From: Antrihabitans auranticaus
GTDB lineage: Bacteria; Actinomycetota; Actinomycetes; Mycobacteriales; Mycobacteriaceae
Direction: 5' to 3'
Assembly: GCF_016481275.1 (NCBI RefSeq)
Contig: NZ_JAEMNW010000003.1
Coordinates: 682,001 to 746,000 of the forward strand
Length of the DNA stretch: 64,000 nucleotides
Both the position numbers and the translations under genes were made by a program. Every line of letters starts with the position of its first letter. Positions within the stretch are counted from its first letter, which is position 1. A model generated the notes under the pieces. The model was not told the DNA's origin and made no database searches. It saw only the letters and a program-made list of their open reading frames with translations. Positions 18,353 to 26,612 of this stretch are shown here, in pieces.

Positions 18353-18667
18353 ATGGACACACGGGTCGAACAGAACACGGACCACAAGCGCTTCGAGATC
18401 TACGTCGGCACCCAGCTGGCGGGGCTTGCTGCCTACGAGAACGCCGATGCGAACCGCGCATTCGTGCACACCGAGGTCTATCCGCAGTTCGAGGGCCAGG
18501 GCCTGGCGAAGATTCTGATCAAGGACGCGCTCGACAAGACGCGCGCCGATGGACTCGGTGTCCTGCCGTTCTGTCCATTCGTCCACAGGTACGTTTCGAA
18601 GAATCCGGAGTACCTGGAGCTAGTGCCGAAGTGGGCGCGGGAGCGCCTGGGATTGCCGGCCGCCTAG
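18353..18667 (+). CDS. Small GNAT-like N-acetyltransferase (COG2388 type)
   Basis: A 104-aa protein of the short Gcn5-related group. Signs are RFEIYVGTQLAGLAAYE, FVHTEVYPQFEGQGLAKILIKDAL (the acetyl-CoA loop, degenerate Q/RxxGxG/A) and GVLPFCPFVHRYVSKNPEYLELV, which is very conserved in this group. The substrate is unknown; relatives may acetylate small amines or proteins. A GGGGG tract lies just upstream of the ATG. The stop overlaps the end of the convergent acyltransferase gene by 4 bp. Confidence 0.88.
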   Translation: MDTRVEQNTDHKRFEIYVGTQLAGLAAYENADANRAFVHTEVYPQFEGQGLAKILIKDALDKTRADGLGVLPFCPFVHRYVSKNPEYLELVPKWARERLGLPAA

Positions 18668-19401
18668 TACCTGGCGACTGCTTCGTCGAGCGCGACCTGC
18701 ATGCCCCGCGCGACTTCACGAGTGATGTCGAGCGGACGGGCAGGCAGGTCGGAGTTCGGTGTGTCGATGAAGAAGCTCGCCGACTTGAACGTTTCCTGCT
18801 TGGGCCCGTAACTCAGCCCGATGTAGACGAATGTCGGCTTCACGCCGAGCTTCATCGCCCGGGCTGCGATGTGCCCGATACCGCTGCCGACCGGTTGCAC
18901 CTTGGTGGGGTCCTCGAGATTGCACGTGCCCTCGGGAAACACTGCGAGGTCGTCGCCGCGCGCCATCCGCTCGGCGCAGATGTCCATCATGCGCTGGCCT
19001 GCCGCGTTGACCGCGCGGATGCCGTGGTTCTTGCCGCGGAAGACGGGAATCCCGCCCATCATGTCGACCTTTCCGCGCTGCTCGGGCTCCTCGAACAGTT
19101 CGTCTTTGGCTAGCACGCGGGACTTGCCGATGGTCGGCCGCAGCGGGCTGCGCGCTGCCATCGCAGCGACGGTGTACGGATCGCTCGTGCTCAGGTGATT
19201 GACCGCGACGATGATGCGCGAGTTCGACTTCACGAGTTCTTTCAGTTTCGCCTTCGCGCCTTCGCGGTACTCGATCCGTGGACGGTACTTGAACCCCAGA
19301 ATCGCGTACGACGCCTGAGCCCGCAGCCAGTTCTGCTTGTGCGCCAGGTAGTAGTCGTAGACCGCGTCGCTGTTCTCGAGTATGACCTCGGGTGGTTCCA
19401 T
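18664..19401 (-). CDS. PlsC-like lysophospholipid acyltransferase
   Basis: A 245-aa protein with the acyltransferase motifs NHLSTSD (motif I NHx4D, near residue 68), GGIPVFRG (motif II), FPEGTC (motif III, substrate phosphate) and a later proline-containing block. It should transfer an acyl chain to a lysophospholipid or a related acceptor at the inner membrane face. The first 40 residues (ILENSDAVYDYYLAHKQNWLRAQASYAILGFKYRPRIEY) are not a signal peptide. It lies just downstream of the TetR gene (10 bp), so the two may share a transcript and be under TetR control. Confidence 0.85.
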   Translation of the reverse strand: MEPPEVILENSDAVYDYYLAHKQNWLRAQASYAILGFKYRPRIEYREGAKAKLKELVKSNSRIIVAVNHLSTSDPYTVAAMAARSPLRPTIGKSRVLAKDELFEEPEQRGKVDMMGGIPVFRGKNHGIRAVNAAGQRMMDICAERMARGDDLAVFPEGTCNLEDPTKVQPVGSGIGHIAARAMKLGVKPTFVYIGLSYGPKQETFKSASFFIDTPNSDLPARPLDITREVARGMQVALDEAVARY

Positions 19402-19411
19402 AGCGGTGACT

Positions 19412-20002
19412 CTACGATGCGTCGCCCGGGGTCGCCGGGCCGAGGATGCGGCGCACCAGGATCGGCAGGACCTCGTCCGCGGAGTAGTCCGCTCCGATCG
19501 ACGTGGTCAGCAGGTCGAACAGCAGACCGTCGACCGCGTAGTGCAACAGGGCGATCTCCAACGGGCCGCCGGGTAGTCCGGCGTCGCGGTTGTAGTCGAC
19601 ATCCATCCGATATGCCCTGGTCAGGGTCTCGCGAAGCACTTTGGCCAGCCCGGGATGGCGTGTTCCCTCGAGCCGCAACTCGAAGAGTGCGCGCATCAGA
19701 TCGGGTTCGGCGGTGGTGCGCTCGACGATGTAGCGGACGTAGTCGGTGGCGAGGTCGATGCTCGGCTGGCGCGCGCCGAGTTGCTCGAGTCGTTGCGGAT
19801 CGGGCGCGAGGCGCTCGAAGATGCGCTCTCCCAGCGCGCCGAGAAGTTCGTCGCGGGAGCGGAAGTAATTTGCCGCTGTGCCCTCGGGAGCGCTCGCTTC
19901 GCGGTCCACAGCCCGGTGCGTGAGACCACGGGTGCCGGCATTGGCCAGTACCCGCAGTCCAGCATCGGACAAATGCGCGCGCCGTTCTGGATTGGCCACC
20001 AT
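19412..20002 (-). CDS. TetR-family transcriptional regulator
   Basis: A 196-aa repressor. The N-terminal helix-turn-helix (RAHLSDAGLRVLANAGTRGLTHRAVDREASAPEGTAANYFRSRDELLGAL, residues about 8-56) fits TetR well; the C-terminal ligand domain is helical (YVRYIVERTTAEPDLMRALFELRLEGTRHPGLAKVLRETLTRAYRMDVD). It is divergent from a DHFR/RibD-like reductase gene across 78 bp that contains two copies of an operator-like element. It very probably represses both itself and that gene. The acyltransferase gene follows 10 bp downstream. Confidence 0.9.
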   Translation of the reverse strand: MVANPERRAHLSDAGLRVLANAGTRGLTHRAVDREASAPEGTAANYFRSRDELLGALGERIFERLAPDPQRLEQLGARQPSIDLATDYVRYIVERTTAEPDLMRALFELRLEGTRHPGLAKVLRETLTRAYRMDVDYNRDAGLPGGPLEIALLHYAVDGLLFDLLTTSIGADYSADEVLPILVRRILGPATPGDAS

Positions 20003-20019
20003 GTGGCGACACTAGCAGA

Positions 20020-20059
20020 ACCACAACAGCCGTGGTAGTTTAACCACAACAGAAGTGGT
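20020..20059. promoter_or_regulatory. Tandem TetR operators between divergent genes
   Basis: Two copies of ACCAC-N7-GTGGT lie at 20020-20036 and 20043-20059, a 23-bp repeat period (about two helical turns). The spacers AACAGCC and AACAGAA are also alike, and GTGGTAGTT follows each copy. They fill the space between the TetR start (20002) and the reductase start (20081). Arrangement and symmetry are those of a repressor binding as two dimers. Confidence 0.7.
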
Positions 20060-20080
20060 AGTTAAAGACCTGGAGGCACC

Positions 20081-20656
20081 TTGCGAACCCTGACCTACTA
20101 CATCGCGACGACGATCGACGGCTTCATCGCTGCGCCGGACGGCTCGCCCGACGCGCTTCCGGTGACGGGTCAGCACTTGGAAACCATTGCTGCGGAGTAC
20201 CCGGAGACGCTCCCAGTCCATGTGCGCTCGGCTCTGGGTGTGCCCGAGGACGCCCCGAACAGGCGTTTCGACACGATCTTGATGGGTCGCAAGACCTACG
20301 AGCCGACGATCGCCGCGGGCTTCACCAACGTTTTTCCGCATCTTCGCAGCTACGTCTTCTCGCGGTCGCTGGAAATAGACGATCCGACTGTCGCGGTTGT
20401 CGCCGGCGACCCCATCGAGGAGGTCCGCAGGCTCAAGCAGGAAGAAGGCCTGGGTATCTACCTGTGCGGCGGCGCCGACCTTGCGGGACAGTTGCTGCCC
20501 GAGATCGACGAACTCGTCGTGAAGTGCTATCCGTTCGTCCTCGGCGCGGGCATCCCGATGTTCGCTGGATCGCACGGCCCGCTGCCGTTCGCGCTGGTGG
20601 ACACCAAGACGCACACGAACGGCGTCGTCTTCAACAGCTACCGCCGCGCTGTCTGA
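20081..20656 (+). CDS. Dihydrofolate-reductase/RibD C-terminal domain protein
   Basis: A 191-aa NADPH-type reductase-like protein. Marks of the family are TYYIATTIDGFIAAPDGS, FDTILMGRKTYEP, YVFSRSLE, LYICGGADLA (here IYLCGGADLAGQLLPEIDEL) and an aspartate/glycine pattern typical of the RibD C-terminal fold. These small standalone proteins are often next to TetR regulators and are thought to reduce unidentified small molecules. The start is TTG at 20081 behind GGAGG at 20072-20076. Control by the divergent TetR through the tandem operators is likely. Confidence 0.88.
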   Translation: MRTLTYYIATTIDGFIAAPDGSPDALPVTGQHLETIAAEYPETLPVHVRSALGVPEDAPNRRFDTILMGRKTYEPTIAAGFTNVFPHLRSYVFSRSLEIDDPTVAVVAGDPIEEVRRLKQEEGLGIYLCGGADLAGQLLPEIDELVVKCYPFVLGAGIPMFAGSHGPLPFALVDTKTHTNGVVFNSYRRAV

Positions 20657-20730
20657 TTGCGCTCCCGGTCGATAAGATCGATGCGATAGTGGTCGGGAAT
20701 ATTCGGTCGCAGCGCGTCGTTTTCGACAGG

Positions 20731-20748
20731 TAGTTGAACATTGAACTA
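20731..20748. promoter_or_regulatory. Operator candidate upstream of first pirin gene
   Basis: TAGTT (20731-20735) and AACTA (20744-20748) flank GAACATTG; within it TTGAAC occurs twice with a 7-bp step (20734 and 20741). The element ends five bases before the GGGAGG ribosome site of the pirin gene. Such TAGTT...AACTA elements are common for MarR- or HxlR-type redox regulators. No such regulator gene is in the window. Confidence 0.35.
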
Positions 20749-20763
20749 GTTTGGGAGGCCATC

Positions 20764-21735
20764 ATGGCTGCAGTTACCGCCGATACGCTCACGTTGCCGC
20801 GGCTGTCCGAGGCCACGCTCGGTGACCAGGAACGGCGCGTCAAATCCATCACGACGGGCCCCAAGGGCTACGAGGGTGAGGGCTTCCCGGTAACCCGCGC
20901 CTTCGCCGGCGTCCCGATGGCAGACCTCGACCCGTTCATTCATATGGACCAGATGGGTGAAGTCGACTACGCGCCGGGCGAGCCCAAGGGCACCGACTGG
21001 CACCCGCACCGTGGCTTCGAAACAGTTACCTACATGATCGACGGACGCTTCCAGCACCAGGACAGCCACGGCGGCGGCGGGTTGATCGAGGACGGTGCCA
21101 CCCAGTGGATGACGGCGGGGTCCGGCATTCTGCACATCGAGACGCCGCCGGAAGAACTTGTCATGTCGGGCGGTGTGTTCCACGGCGTCCAACTGTGGGT
21201 GAACCTGCCGTCGTCGGCGAAGTTCGCGGCACCGAAATATCAGAGCATCGGCGGTGGCCAGGCGACTCTCGTCAGCTCCGCCGACGGTGGTGCCCTGGTG
21301 CGGATCATCGCCGGTGAGTTGGGCGGCAATGCGGGTCCGGGTTCGACCTACACGCCGATCACGTTGGCGCACGCAACGATCCAGCCCGGCGCGCAGCTTT
21401 CGACGCCGTGGTCGCCCCTGCAGAACGCACTCGTCTACGTGCTGTCCGGCGCGGGGACAGTCGGCGCCGAACAGCGGCCCATTCGCCAGGGCCAACTGGC
21501 GGTGCTCGGTGCCGGTGACCGAATCACCCTCGCGGCGGACCGATCTCAGGATTCCAACCGGCCGGCGCTCGAGGTCCTGCTACTCGGTGGACAGCGCATC
21601 GGTGAACCCGTCGCAATGATGGGACCGTTCGTAATGAACACCCGTGCGGAGTTGATCGCCGCGGTCGAGGACTACCAATCGGGACGGTTCGGTGTGATTC
21701 CGGACGGCGCGATCATGCCGCACCGCCAGCGCTGA
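20764..21735 (+). CDS. Pirin family protein (long form)
   Basis: A 323-aa two-cupin protein. The first cupin holds the metal triad region FIHMDQMGE ... DWHPHRGFETVTYMIDG (His ligands) and the second the degenerate half (GAQLSTPWSPLQNALVYVLSG). Pirins bind iron; some have quercetin dioxygenase activity and others modulate regulators or metabolism. The ATG at 20764 has a strong GGGAGG site; the open frame begins 10 codons earlier without one. A shorter pirin lies downstream, separated by a hairpin. Confidence 0.93.
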   Translation: MAAVTADTLTLPRLSEATLGDQERRVKSITTGPKGYEGEGFPVTRAFAGVPMADLDPFIHMDQMGEVDYAPGEPKGTDWHPHRGFETVTYMIDGRFQHQDSHGGGGLIEDGATQWMTAGSGILHIETPPEELVMSGGVFHGVQLWVNLPSSAKFAAPKYQSIGGGQATLVSSADGGALVRIIAGELGGNAGPGSTYTPITLAHATIQPGAQLSTPWSPLQNALVYVLSGAGTVGAEQRPIRQGQLAVLGAGDRITLAADRSQDSNRPALEVLLLGGQRIGEPVAMMGPFVMNTRAELIAAVEDYQSGRFGVIPDGAIMPHRQR

Positions 21736-21765
21736 ATTCGTCTGCTCTGCTTAGCATTTCGCACA

Positions 21766-21797
21766 TTTCCGGGTCGCCGTGGGGGCCGACCCGGAAA
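21766..21797. terminator. Stem-loop between the two pirin genes
   Basis: TTTCCGGGTCG (21766-21776) and CGACCCGGAAA (21787-21797) form a perfect 11-bp stem with a 10-nt loop, 30 nt after the first pirin stop. No T-tract follows. It may end or attenuate transcription from the first pirin, giving the second its own control. Confidence 0.5.
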
Positions 21798-21888
21798 GCG
21801 ACGCGCGACGCACGTGAGGCAATTCGCGGACGATCTTGGAAAGTGATCGTAGGCTTGCGGGGCAGGGTAGCGCCGGAAGGAGAACGGC

Positions 21889-22659
21889 ATGGCCGCACCA
21901 GCGACACCGCACATCGATGTGCATCGCGGCGGTGACCGACTCAAGACCCGTGTCGCGTGGCTCGATTCCAAGCATTCGTTTTCGTTCGGGCAACACTACG
22001 ATCCGGACAACACCCATCACGGCCTGTTGCTGGTCAACAACGACGACATCGTCGCGCCGGGCGAAGGTTTCGACACTCATCCGCACCGTGACATGGAAAT
22101 CGTGACGTGGGTGCTCGAGGGCAGCCTCGTACATCAGGACTCGATCGGGCACTCGGGCGTGATCTACCCCGGGCTTGCGCAGCGGATGAGCGCTGGATCG
22201 GGCATCCTGCACTCGGAGAAGAACGACTCGTGGCGGCTAAGCGGCGAAATTCATTCCAATCCAGTGCATTTCGTGCAGATGTGGGTCGCACCCGACGAGC
22301 CCGGCAGCACGCCCGGCTATCAGCAGCAGGAAGTCGAGCCGGACCTTGCAGGCGGCGATCTGATCGCCATAGCGTCCGGGATGGACCGCTACCGGGACTT
22401 CGCAGCAATCGGGATCAGGAACCGGCATGCCGCGCTGCACGCGGCCCGGCTACAGCCCGGCAAACCGATCGTCCTACCGGACGCACCGTTCCTACATGTC
22501 TTCGTGACGCGCGGCGAGGTTTCTATGGAAGCGGTCGGGACGCTGTACGCGGGCGATGCCGTGCGGTTGGGCAATACCGGCGGCCAGCGGATAGTCGCGC
22601 AGGCTCCCGCGGAAGTGTTGGTCTGGGAAATGCACGCCCGGCTGGCTGGATCGCCCTAG
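21889..22659 (+). CDS. Pirin family protein (YhaK/YhhW-like, short form)
   Basis: A 256-aa pirin of the quercetin-2,3-dioxygenase type. It has HSFSFGQHYDPDNTHHGLLLVNNDDIVAPGEGFDTHPHRDMEIVTWVLEGSLVHQDS, where HPHRDME provides the metal-binding His residues, and HSEKND further on. The C-terminal half is the second, smaller cupin. ATG 21889 is preceded by AAGGAG. It is the second pirin in 2 kb; the two are only distant relatives, so this is not a recent duplication. Confidence 0.93.
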   Translation: MAAPATPHIDVHRGGDRLKTRVAWLDSKHSFSFGQHYDPDNTHHGLLLVNNDDIVAPGEGFDTHPHRDMEIVTWVLEGSLVHQDSIGHSGVIYPGLAQRMSAGSGILHSEKNDSWRLSGEIHSNPVHFVQMWVAPDEPGSTPGYQQQEVEPDLAGGDLIAIASGMDRYRDFAAIGIRNRHAALHAARLQPGKPIVLPDAPFLHVFVTRGEVSMEAVGTLYAGDAVRLGNTGGQRIVAQAPAEVLVWEMHARLAGSP

Positions 22660-22710
22660 GCGACGGCGCCCGGCGGGCACGAGTCGGTGGGTCTCGGCAT
22701 ACTGGAACCC

Positions 22711-24687
22711 GTGACGTCTGACGTAGCCCAGCAACCGACCGTGCAATCAGGGATCGATCTCAGTCATCGCGACGAGGTGACCCGTGTCCAAGACGACCTC
22801 TTCGTCCACGTCAACGGGCGCTGGCTCGACGAGTACAAGATTCCTGCGGACCGCGCAGTCGACGGTGCCTTCCGGACGCTCTACGACCAGGCCGAGATCG
22901 ATGTACAGACGATCATCCAGGAAGCAGCGGACTCCAAGGCCGAACCCGGCACCGATGCAGCGCGGATCGGTGATCTGTTCGCGAGTTTCATGGACGTCGA
23001 CGCCGTCGAGAGCGCGGGGCTCGAACCGATCGCGCAAGAGCTCGCAGCCATTCGCGACGCGGGCGACCATGACACGCTGGCGGCAGTCCTCGGCCGGCTC
23101 CAACGGACCGGTGTCGGCGGTGCGATCGGGCATTACGTCGATACCGATGCCAAGGATTCGACGCGCTACCTGATGCACTTCGCGCAGTCGGGACTCGGCT
23201 TGCCCGACGAGTCCTATTACCGCTCAGACGAATACGACGAGATTCGCGCCGGCTACCTCGCGCACATCGGGCGGATGTTCGAGCTCGCAGGGGTCTCCTA
23301 CGACCCCGCGACCGTCCTCGAGCTCGAGCGCAAGCTCGCCGCGCACCACTGGGACGTGGTGAAGCGCCGCGACGCGGAACGCAACTACAACCTCGTCTCC
23401 TTCGACGCCCTCGTGACCGGAAGCCCCGGCTTCAACTGGATCGCCTGGGTCAGTGCACTCGGCGCGTCGTCGGAAGACTTTGCCGAAATCGTCGTGCGGC
23501 AACCCAGCTTCGTTCGTGAGTTCGCCGCGCTGTGGACAGGGGAATCGATCGAGGACTGGCGAGCGTGGCTGACCTGGCGGCTCATCCATTCGCGTGCCCC
23601 CTATCTCACGGGCGCCGTCGTCGACGAGAACTTCGCCTTCTACGGCCGCAAGCTCACAGGTGCCGAGGAGAATCGCGAACGGTGGAAGCGCGGCGTCTCG
23701 CTCGTCCAGGACCTGCTGGGTGAAGCGGTCGGCAAGCTGTACGTCGAGCGGCACTTCCCTGCCGCGGCGAAGGTGCGAATGCTCGAGCTGGTCGAGAATC
23801 TGCAGGAGGCGTACAGGCGCAACATCGCCGACCTCGAATGGATGAGTCCGGTAACGCGGTCGGCAGCGCTCGAGAAGCTCGACAAGTTCACACCCAAGAT
23901 CGGCTATCCCGACAGGTGGCGCGACTACACGGGCCTCGAGATCGACGCCGCCGACCTGGTCGGCAACTACAGGCGGGGTTACGCCGCCGAGTACGACCGT
24001 GACCTGGGCAAGCTGGGTGGTCCGGTCGATCGCGACGAGTGGTTCATGACCCCGCAGACCGTCAACGCGTACTACAACCCGGGCATGAACGAGATCGTGT
24101 TTCCAGCGGCAATCCTGCAGCCGCCGTTCTTCGATGCCGATGCGGACGACGCCGCGAACTACGGCGGAATCGGCGCCGTGATCGGTCACGAGATCGGGCA
24201 CGGTTTCGACGACCAGGGCGCGAAGTACGACGGCGACGGCAATATGGTCGATTGGTGGACCGATGACGACCGCACCGAGTTCGGTAAGCGGACGGCAGCG
24301 TTGATCCAGCAATACGGCGAGTTCGAGCCGAAGGCGCTGCCCGGGCACAAGGTGAACGGTGAGTTCACGATCGGCGAGAACATCGGCGATCTGGGCGGTC
24401 TGTCGATCGCGCTCGAGGCATACAAAATCGCGCTGGACGGTAAGGAAGCGCCCACCATCGACGGGCTGACCGGTCTGCAGCGGGTGTTCTTCGGCTGGGC
24501 GCAGGTCTGGCGCACCAAGGCCCGCAACGAAGAGGCAATACGCCGCCTCGCAATCGACCCGCATTCACCGCCGGAGTTCCGCTGCAACGGGGTCGTTCGC
24601 AACCTCGACAGCTTCCACGACGCGTTCGATGTCGAGCCGGGTGATGCGCTCTACCTCGAGCCCGAGCAGCGGGTTCGGATCTGGTAG
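22711..24687 (+). CDS. M13 (neprilysin-type) zinc metallopeptidase, Zmp1-like
   Basis: A 658-aa endopeptidase. The zinc site HEIGHGFDD is near residue 492, the third ligand and partner motif ENIGDLGG about 60 residues later, and the substrate motif VNAYYNPGMNEIVFPAAILQPPFF before it. The N-terminus after the start (SGIDLSHRDEVTRVQDDLFVHVNGRWLDEYKIPADR) aligns with M. tuberculosis Zmp1 (Rv0198c, 663 aa), an enzyme linked to host inflammasome evasion. No signal peptide is present, as in Zmp1. The GTG at 22711 is preferred by that alignment; another GTG at 22687 would add eight residues. A strong terminator follows. Confidence 0.93.
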   Translation: MTSDVAQQPTVQSGIDLSHRDEVTRVQDDLFVHVNGRWLDEYKIPADRAVDGAFRTLYDQAEIDVQTIIQEAADSKAEPGTDAARIGDLFASFMDVDAVESAGLEPIAQELAAIRDAGDHDTLAAVLGRLQRTGVGGAIGHYVDTDAKDSTRYLMHFAQSGLGLPDESYYRSDEYDEIRAGYLAHIGRMFELAGVSYDPATVLELERKLAAHHWDVVKRRDAERNYNLVSFDALVTGSPGFNWIAWVSALGASSEDFAEIVVRQPSFVREFAALWTGESIEDWRAWLTWRLIHSRAPYLTGAVVDENFAFYGRKLTGAEENRERWKRGVSLVQDLLGEAVGKLYVERHFPAAAKVRMLELVENLQEAYRRNIADLEWMSPVTRSAALEKLDKFTPKIGYPDRWRDYTGLEIDAADLVGNYRRGYAAEYDRDLGKLGGPVDRDEWFMTPQTVNAYYNPGMNEIVFPAAILQPPFFDADADDAANYGGIGAVIGHEIGHGFDDQGAKYDGDGNMVDWWTDDDRTEFGKRTAALIQQYGEFEPKALPGHKVNGEFTIGENIGDLGGLSIALEAYKIALDGKEAPTIDGLTGLQRVFFGWAQVWRTKARNEEAIRRLAIDPHSPPEFRCNGVVRNLDSFHDAFDVEPGDALYLEPEQRVRIW

Positions 24688-24711
24688 CGGGGTCAGCCGC
24701 CTGAAACGAAA

Positions 24712-24749
24712 GGACCGCCCGAGGATTTCTCCTCGGGCGGTCCCTTTTT
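24712..24749. terminator. Strong intrinsic terminator
   Basis: GGACCGCCCGAGGA (24712-24725) and TCCTCGGGCGGTCC (24730-24743) form a perfect 14-bp GC-rich stem with a TTTC loop, followed by CTTTTTG. It ends the M13 peptidase transcript. The AAA before the left arm offers only a short U-run on the other strand, so action on the convergent L,D-transpeptidase transcript would be weaker. Confidence 0.92.
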
Positions 24750-24763
24750 GCTCAGATGTCAGA

Positions 24764-25648
24764 TCAGCCGTTGACCAAGGCGACGGTGTCGCCGGGGCGG
24801 ACGTTGTTGAAGTACCACGCCGCGTTCTCGGTGCTCAGGTTGATGCAGCCATGGCTGACGTTCGAGTTGCCCTGCGAACCGACCGACCACGGTGCCGCGT
24901 GGACGAAGATTCCGCTCCACGTGAGGCGCGTGGCGTACTCGACGTCGACCTTGTAGCCCTCGGGCGAGTTGACCGGCACGCCGTAGGTCGAGGAGTCCAT
25001 GACGATGTCGCGGTTCTTCTCGATCACCGGGAAGGTGCCGTTCGGAGTTTCGTGTCCGCGCTTGCCCATCGATGCCGGGAAGGTGCGGATGACGTCGTTT
25101 CCGAGCTTGACGACGAACGTGTGCGCTGCCGCATCGCCAACCGCGGTGAACGAGTCGCTCACCTGGAAGACGGTGCGTGCACCGGCAACCTCGACGCTGA
25201 CTGCGGTGCCGCGCGGCCAGTAGTCGGCCGGCACCCACTGCAGGTGGCGGTCGTCGACCCACTGGAAATCGCCCGGGACGCCGGTCGAAGGTGCGATGTG
25301 GACCGAGTTCTCCGCGGCGACACGATCGACGATCTGCGACTTGTAGAAGATGTCGATCGGCTGGTGACCGCCGACGACGGAGCCTGCGGCCGGTCCGACC
25401 GTCGGTGTGAAGCTACCGGGGATCGCGAACGGCGGCGGCGGAGTCGAGCCGGGCGGTACCGGAGCGATCAGCGCGGGGAGCCCCGGAATGTCTGGCCCGC
25501 CGGGCCAGAGTGGGTCGGCGCTGACCGGTGTGACCACTGCGAGGCCGGTCGCCACAACTCCGAGCGCAGCGAGCGTGGCGCGAGCGCCCCAACGGCTTCG
25601 ACCGGATCGATTCGACGTCGTCACCGTGTTCTCACGGTTGCTTCTCAT
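24764..25648 (-). CDS. L,D-transpeptidase (YkuD domain), secreted
   Basis: A 294-aa cell-wall enzyme that makes 3-3 cross-links or attaches proteins to peptidoglycan. The N-terminus has a Sec signal (ATLAALGVVATGLAVVTPVSA), then a proline-rich stretch, an Ig-like domain of about 100 residues, and a C-terminal YkuD domain. The catalytic motif is SHGCINLS with Cys268, and the conserved upstream FVHAAPWS is present. The layout resembles the mycobacterial Ldt enzymes. The ATG at 25648 follows AGGAAACGGG; an internal GTG eight codons on is possible. It is convergent with the M13 peptidase gene. Confidence 0.92.
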   Translation of the reverse strand: MRSNRENTVTTSNRSGRSRWGARATLAALGVVATGLAVVTPVSADPLWPGGPDIPGLPALIAPVPPGSTPPPPFAIPGSFTPTVGPAAGSVVGGHQPIDIFYKSQIVDRVAAENSVHIAPSTGVPGDFQWVDDRHLQWVPADYWPRGTAVSVEVAGARTVFQVSDSFTAVGDAAAHTFVVKLGNDVIRTFPASMGKRGHETPNGTFPVIEKNRDIVMDSSTYGVPVNSPEGYKVDVEYATRLTWSGIFVHAAPWSVGSQGNSNVSHGCINLSTENAAWYFNNVRPGDTVALVNG

Positions 25649-25959
25649 ACCCGTTTCCTGCCATCCCTACTCGTTGTCTGCACGCACAAGCGAGCCAACA
25701 TTCAATAACGACTGTGTCACGTCCCCTATCAATTAACACATATGTCAGCGTTACAGGCCAATCAAAGCGATGTATTTGCGAGCACAGTAGGTGCACGTGT
25801 GACTGGTGTTACCCGTGGTTCGACAGCACTGGGAAGCTTGTCAATTACCGTGAAGCGAATAGCCCTGCGTGGCGCTGTTGCCGAATTGTGAGCAATTGCG
25901 GCCGACGCCCTGTTTCTCCGGTTTGGACGTGCCGAGACACGGTTCGATCGAAGCGTCGC
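25649..25959. other. Intergenic region without a supported gene
   Basis: This 311-bp stretch separates the L,D-transpeptidase start from the end of a small secreted protein gene. It is less GC-rich than its surroundings near 25700-25760 and should hold the transpeptidase promoter. The frames that cross it have coding patterns unlike the neighbours (many Cys and Arg), so I do not call a gene. Confidence 0.5.
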
Positions 25960-26460
25960 TCAGCCGATCGGAAACGCTCCGAACGGCGTCGCAAAGCATG
26001 CGCGACCGCTGCGAGCGTCGAATGCCAGGGCTGCCGTGCCTTCGCACAGCACCCCCTCCTCGGCCGTCCCCGCAACGAGCGCTCGTGACCCGTTCACCGC
26101 AAAAGCGATCGAGAAGGTGCCACCGTCGACGGAGGTGATCGCGACGCTGTCAGGACCGACGCCGATGGCCGTGGGGATGCCACTGTCACCTTCGCTGGCG
26201 CCGACACCGCCGTTCACGCCGATACCCAGCGAATTCGCCGTTCCCTCGCCGTTCGCGTAACCGATGCCGTCGAGAGCGTAGGCAAGTCCTCGCCCTGACT
26301 GACTCGACGCCGAACCGCAGGCCGCGGCCTGGTCGATCTGCATCGAATAATTCCCACGATCGGAAATGCATTGCAGTGCAACGGCATTCGCTGACGCAGG
26401 CGCGACTGCAGCGGCGCCGGAAGCGGCCACTGCGCACACGACTAAACCAAGAACCTTCAT
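25960..26460 (-). CDS. Small secreted protein of unknown function
   Basis: A 166-aa protein with a clear signal peptide (KVLGLVVCAVAASGAAAVAPASA) and a mature part rich in Gly, Ser and Ala. Four cysteines in the mature chain (LQCISD, AACGS, VLCEG, RACFA) could form two disulfides. The middle has short repeated Ala/Gly-Ile-Gly patterns (GIGYANGEGTANSLGIGVNGGVGASEGDSG). It may be one of the actinobacterial DUF6764 proteins, from memory only. The ATG at 26460 is spaced properly from GGGGAG; the GTG three codons earlier overlaps that site. Confidence 0.7.
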   Translation of the reverse strand: MKVLGLVVCAVAASGAAAVAPASANAVALQCISDRGNYSMQIDQAAACGSASSQSGRGLAYALDGIGYANGEGTANSLGIGVNGGVGASEGDSGIPTAIGVGPDSVAITSVDGGTFSIAFAVNGSRALVAGTAEEGVLCEGTAALAFDARSGRACFATPFGAFPIG

Positions 26461-26612
26461 AAGCGCCACTCCCCGATTCGCACCGCCTCGGGTCCAGCTT
26501 ACTCACGCCGCAAGACCACCCCGACCGCGTTGTGCAGACCGGTGGCAACTCGAGATCAGAAAAATATGTGAAGGCTCAGCGGAGTCGCCGTCGATCGTCG
26601 ACAGCTAGCAGA

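Noticed and set aside
25714-26088. Plus-strand frame of 124 codons upstream of the small secreted protein gene
   Set aside because: Cys- and Arg-rich composition unlike neighbours, no ribosome site, and half of it is antisense to the better-supported secreted protein gene.
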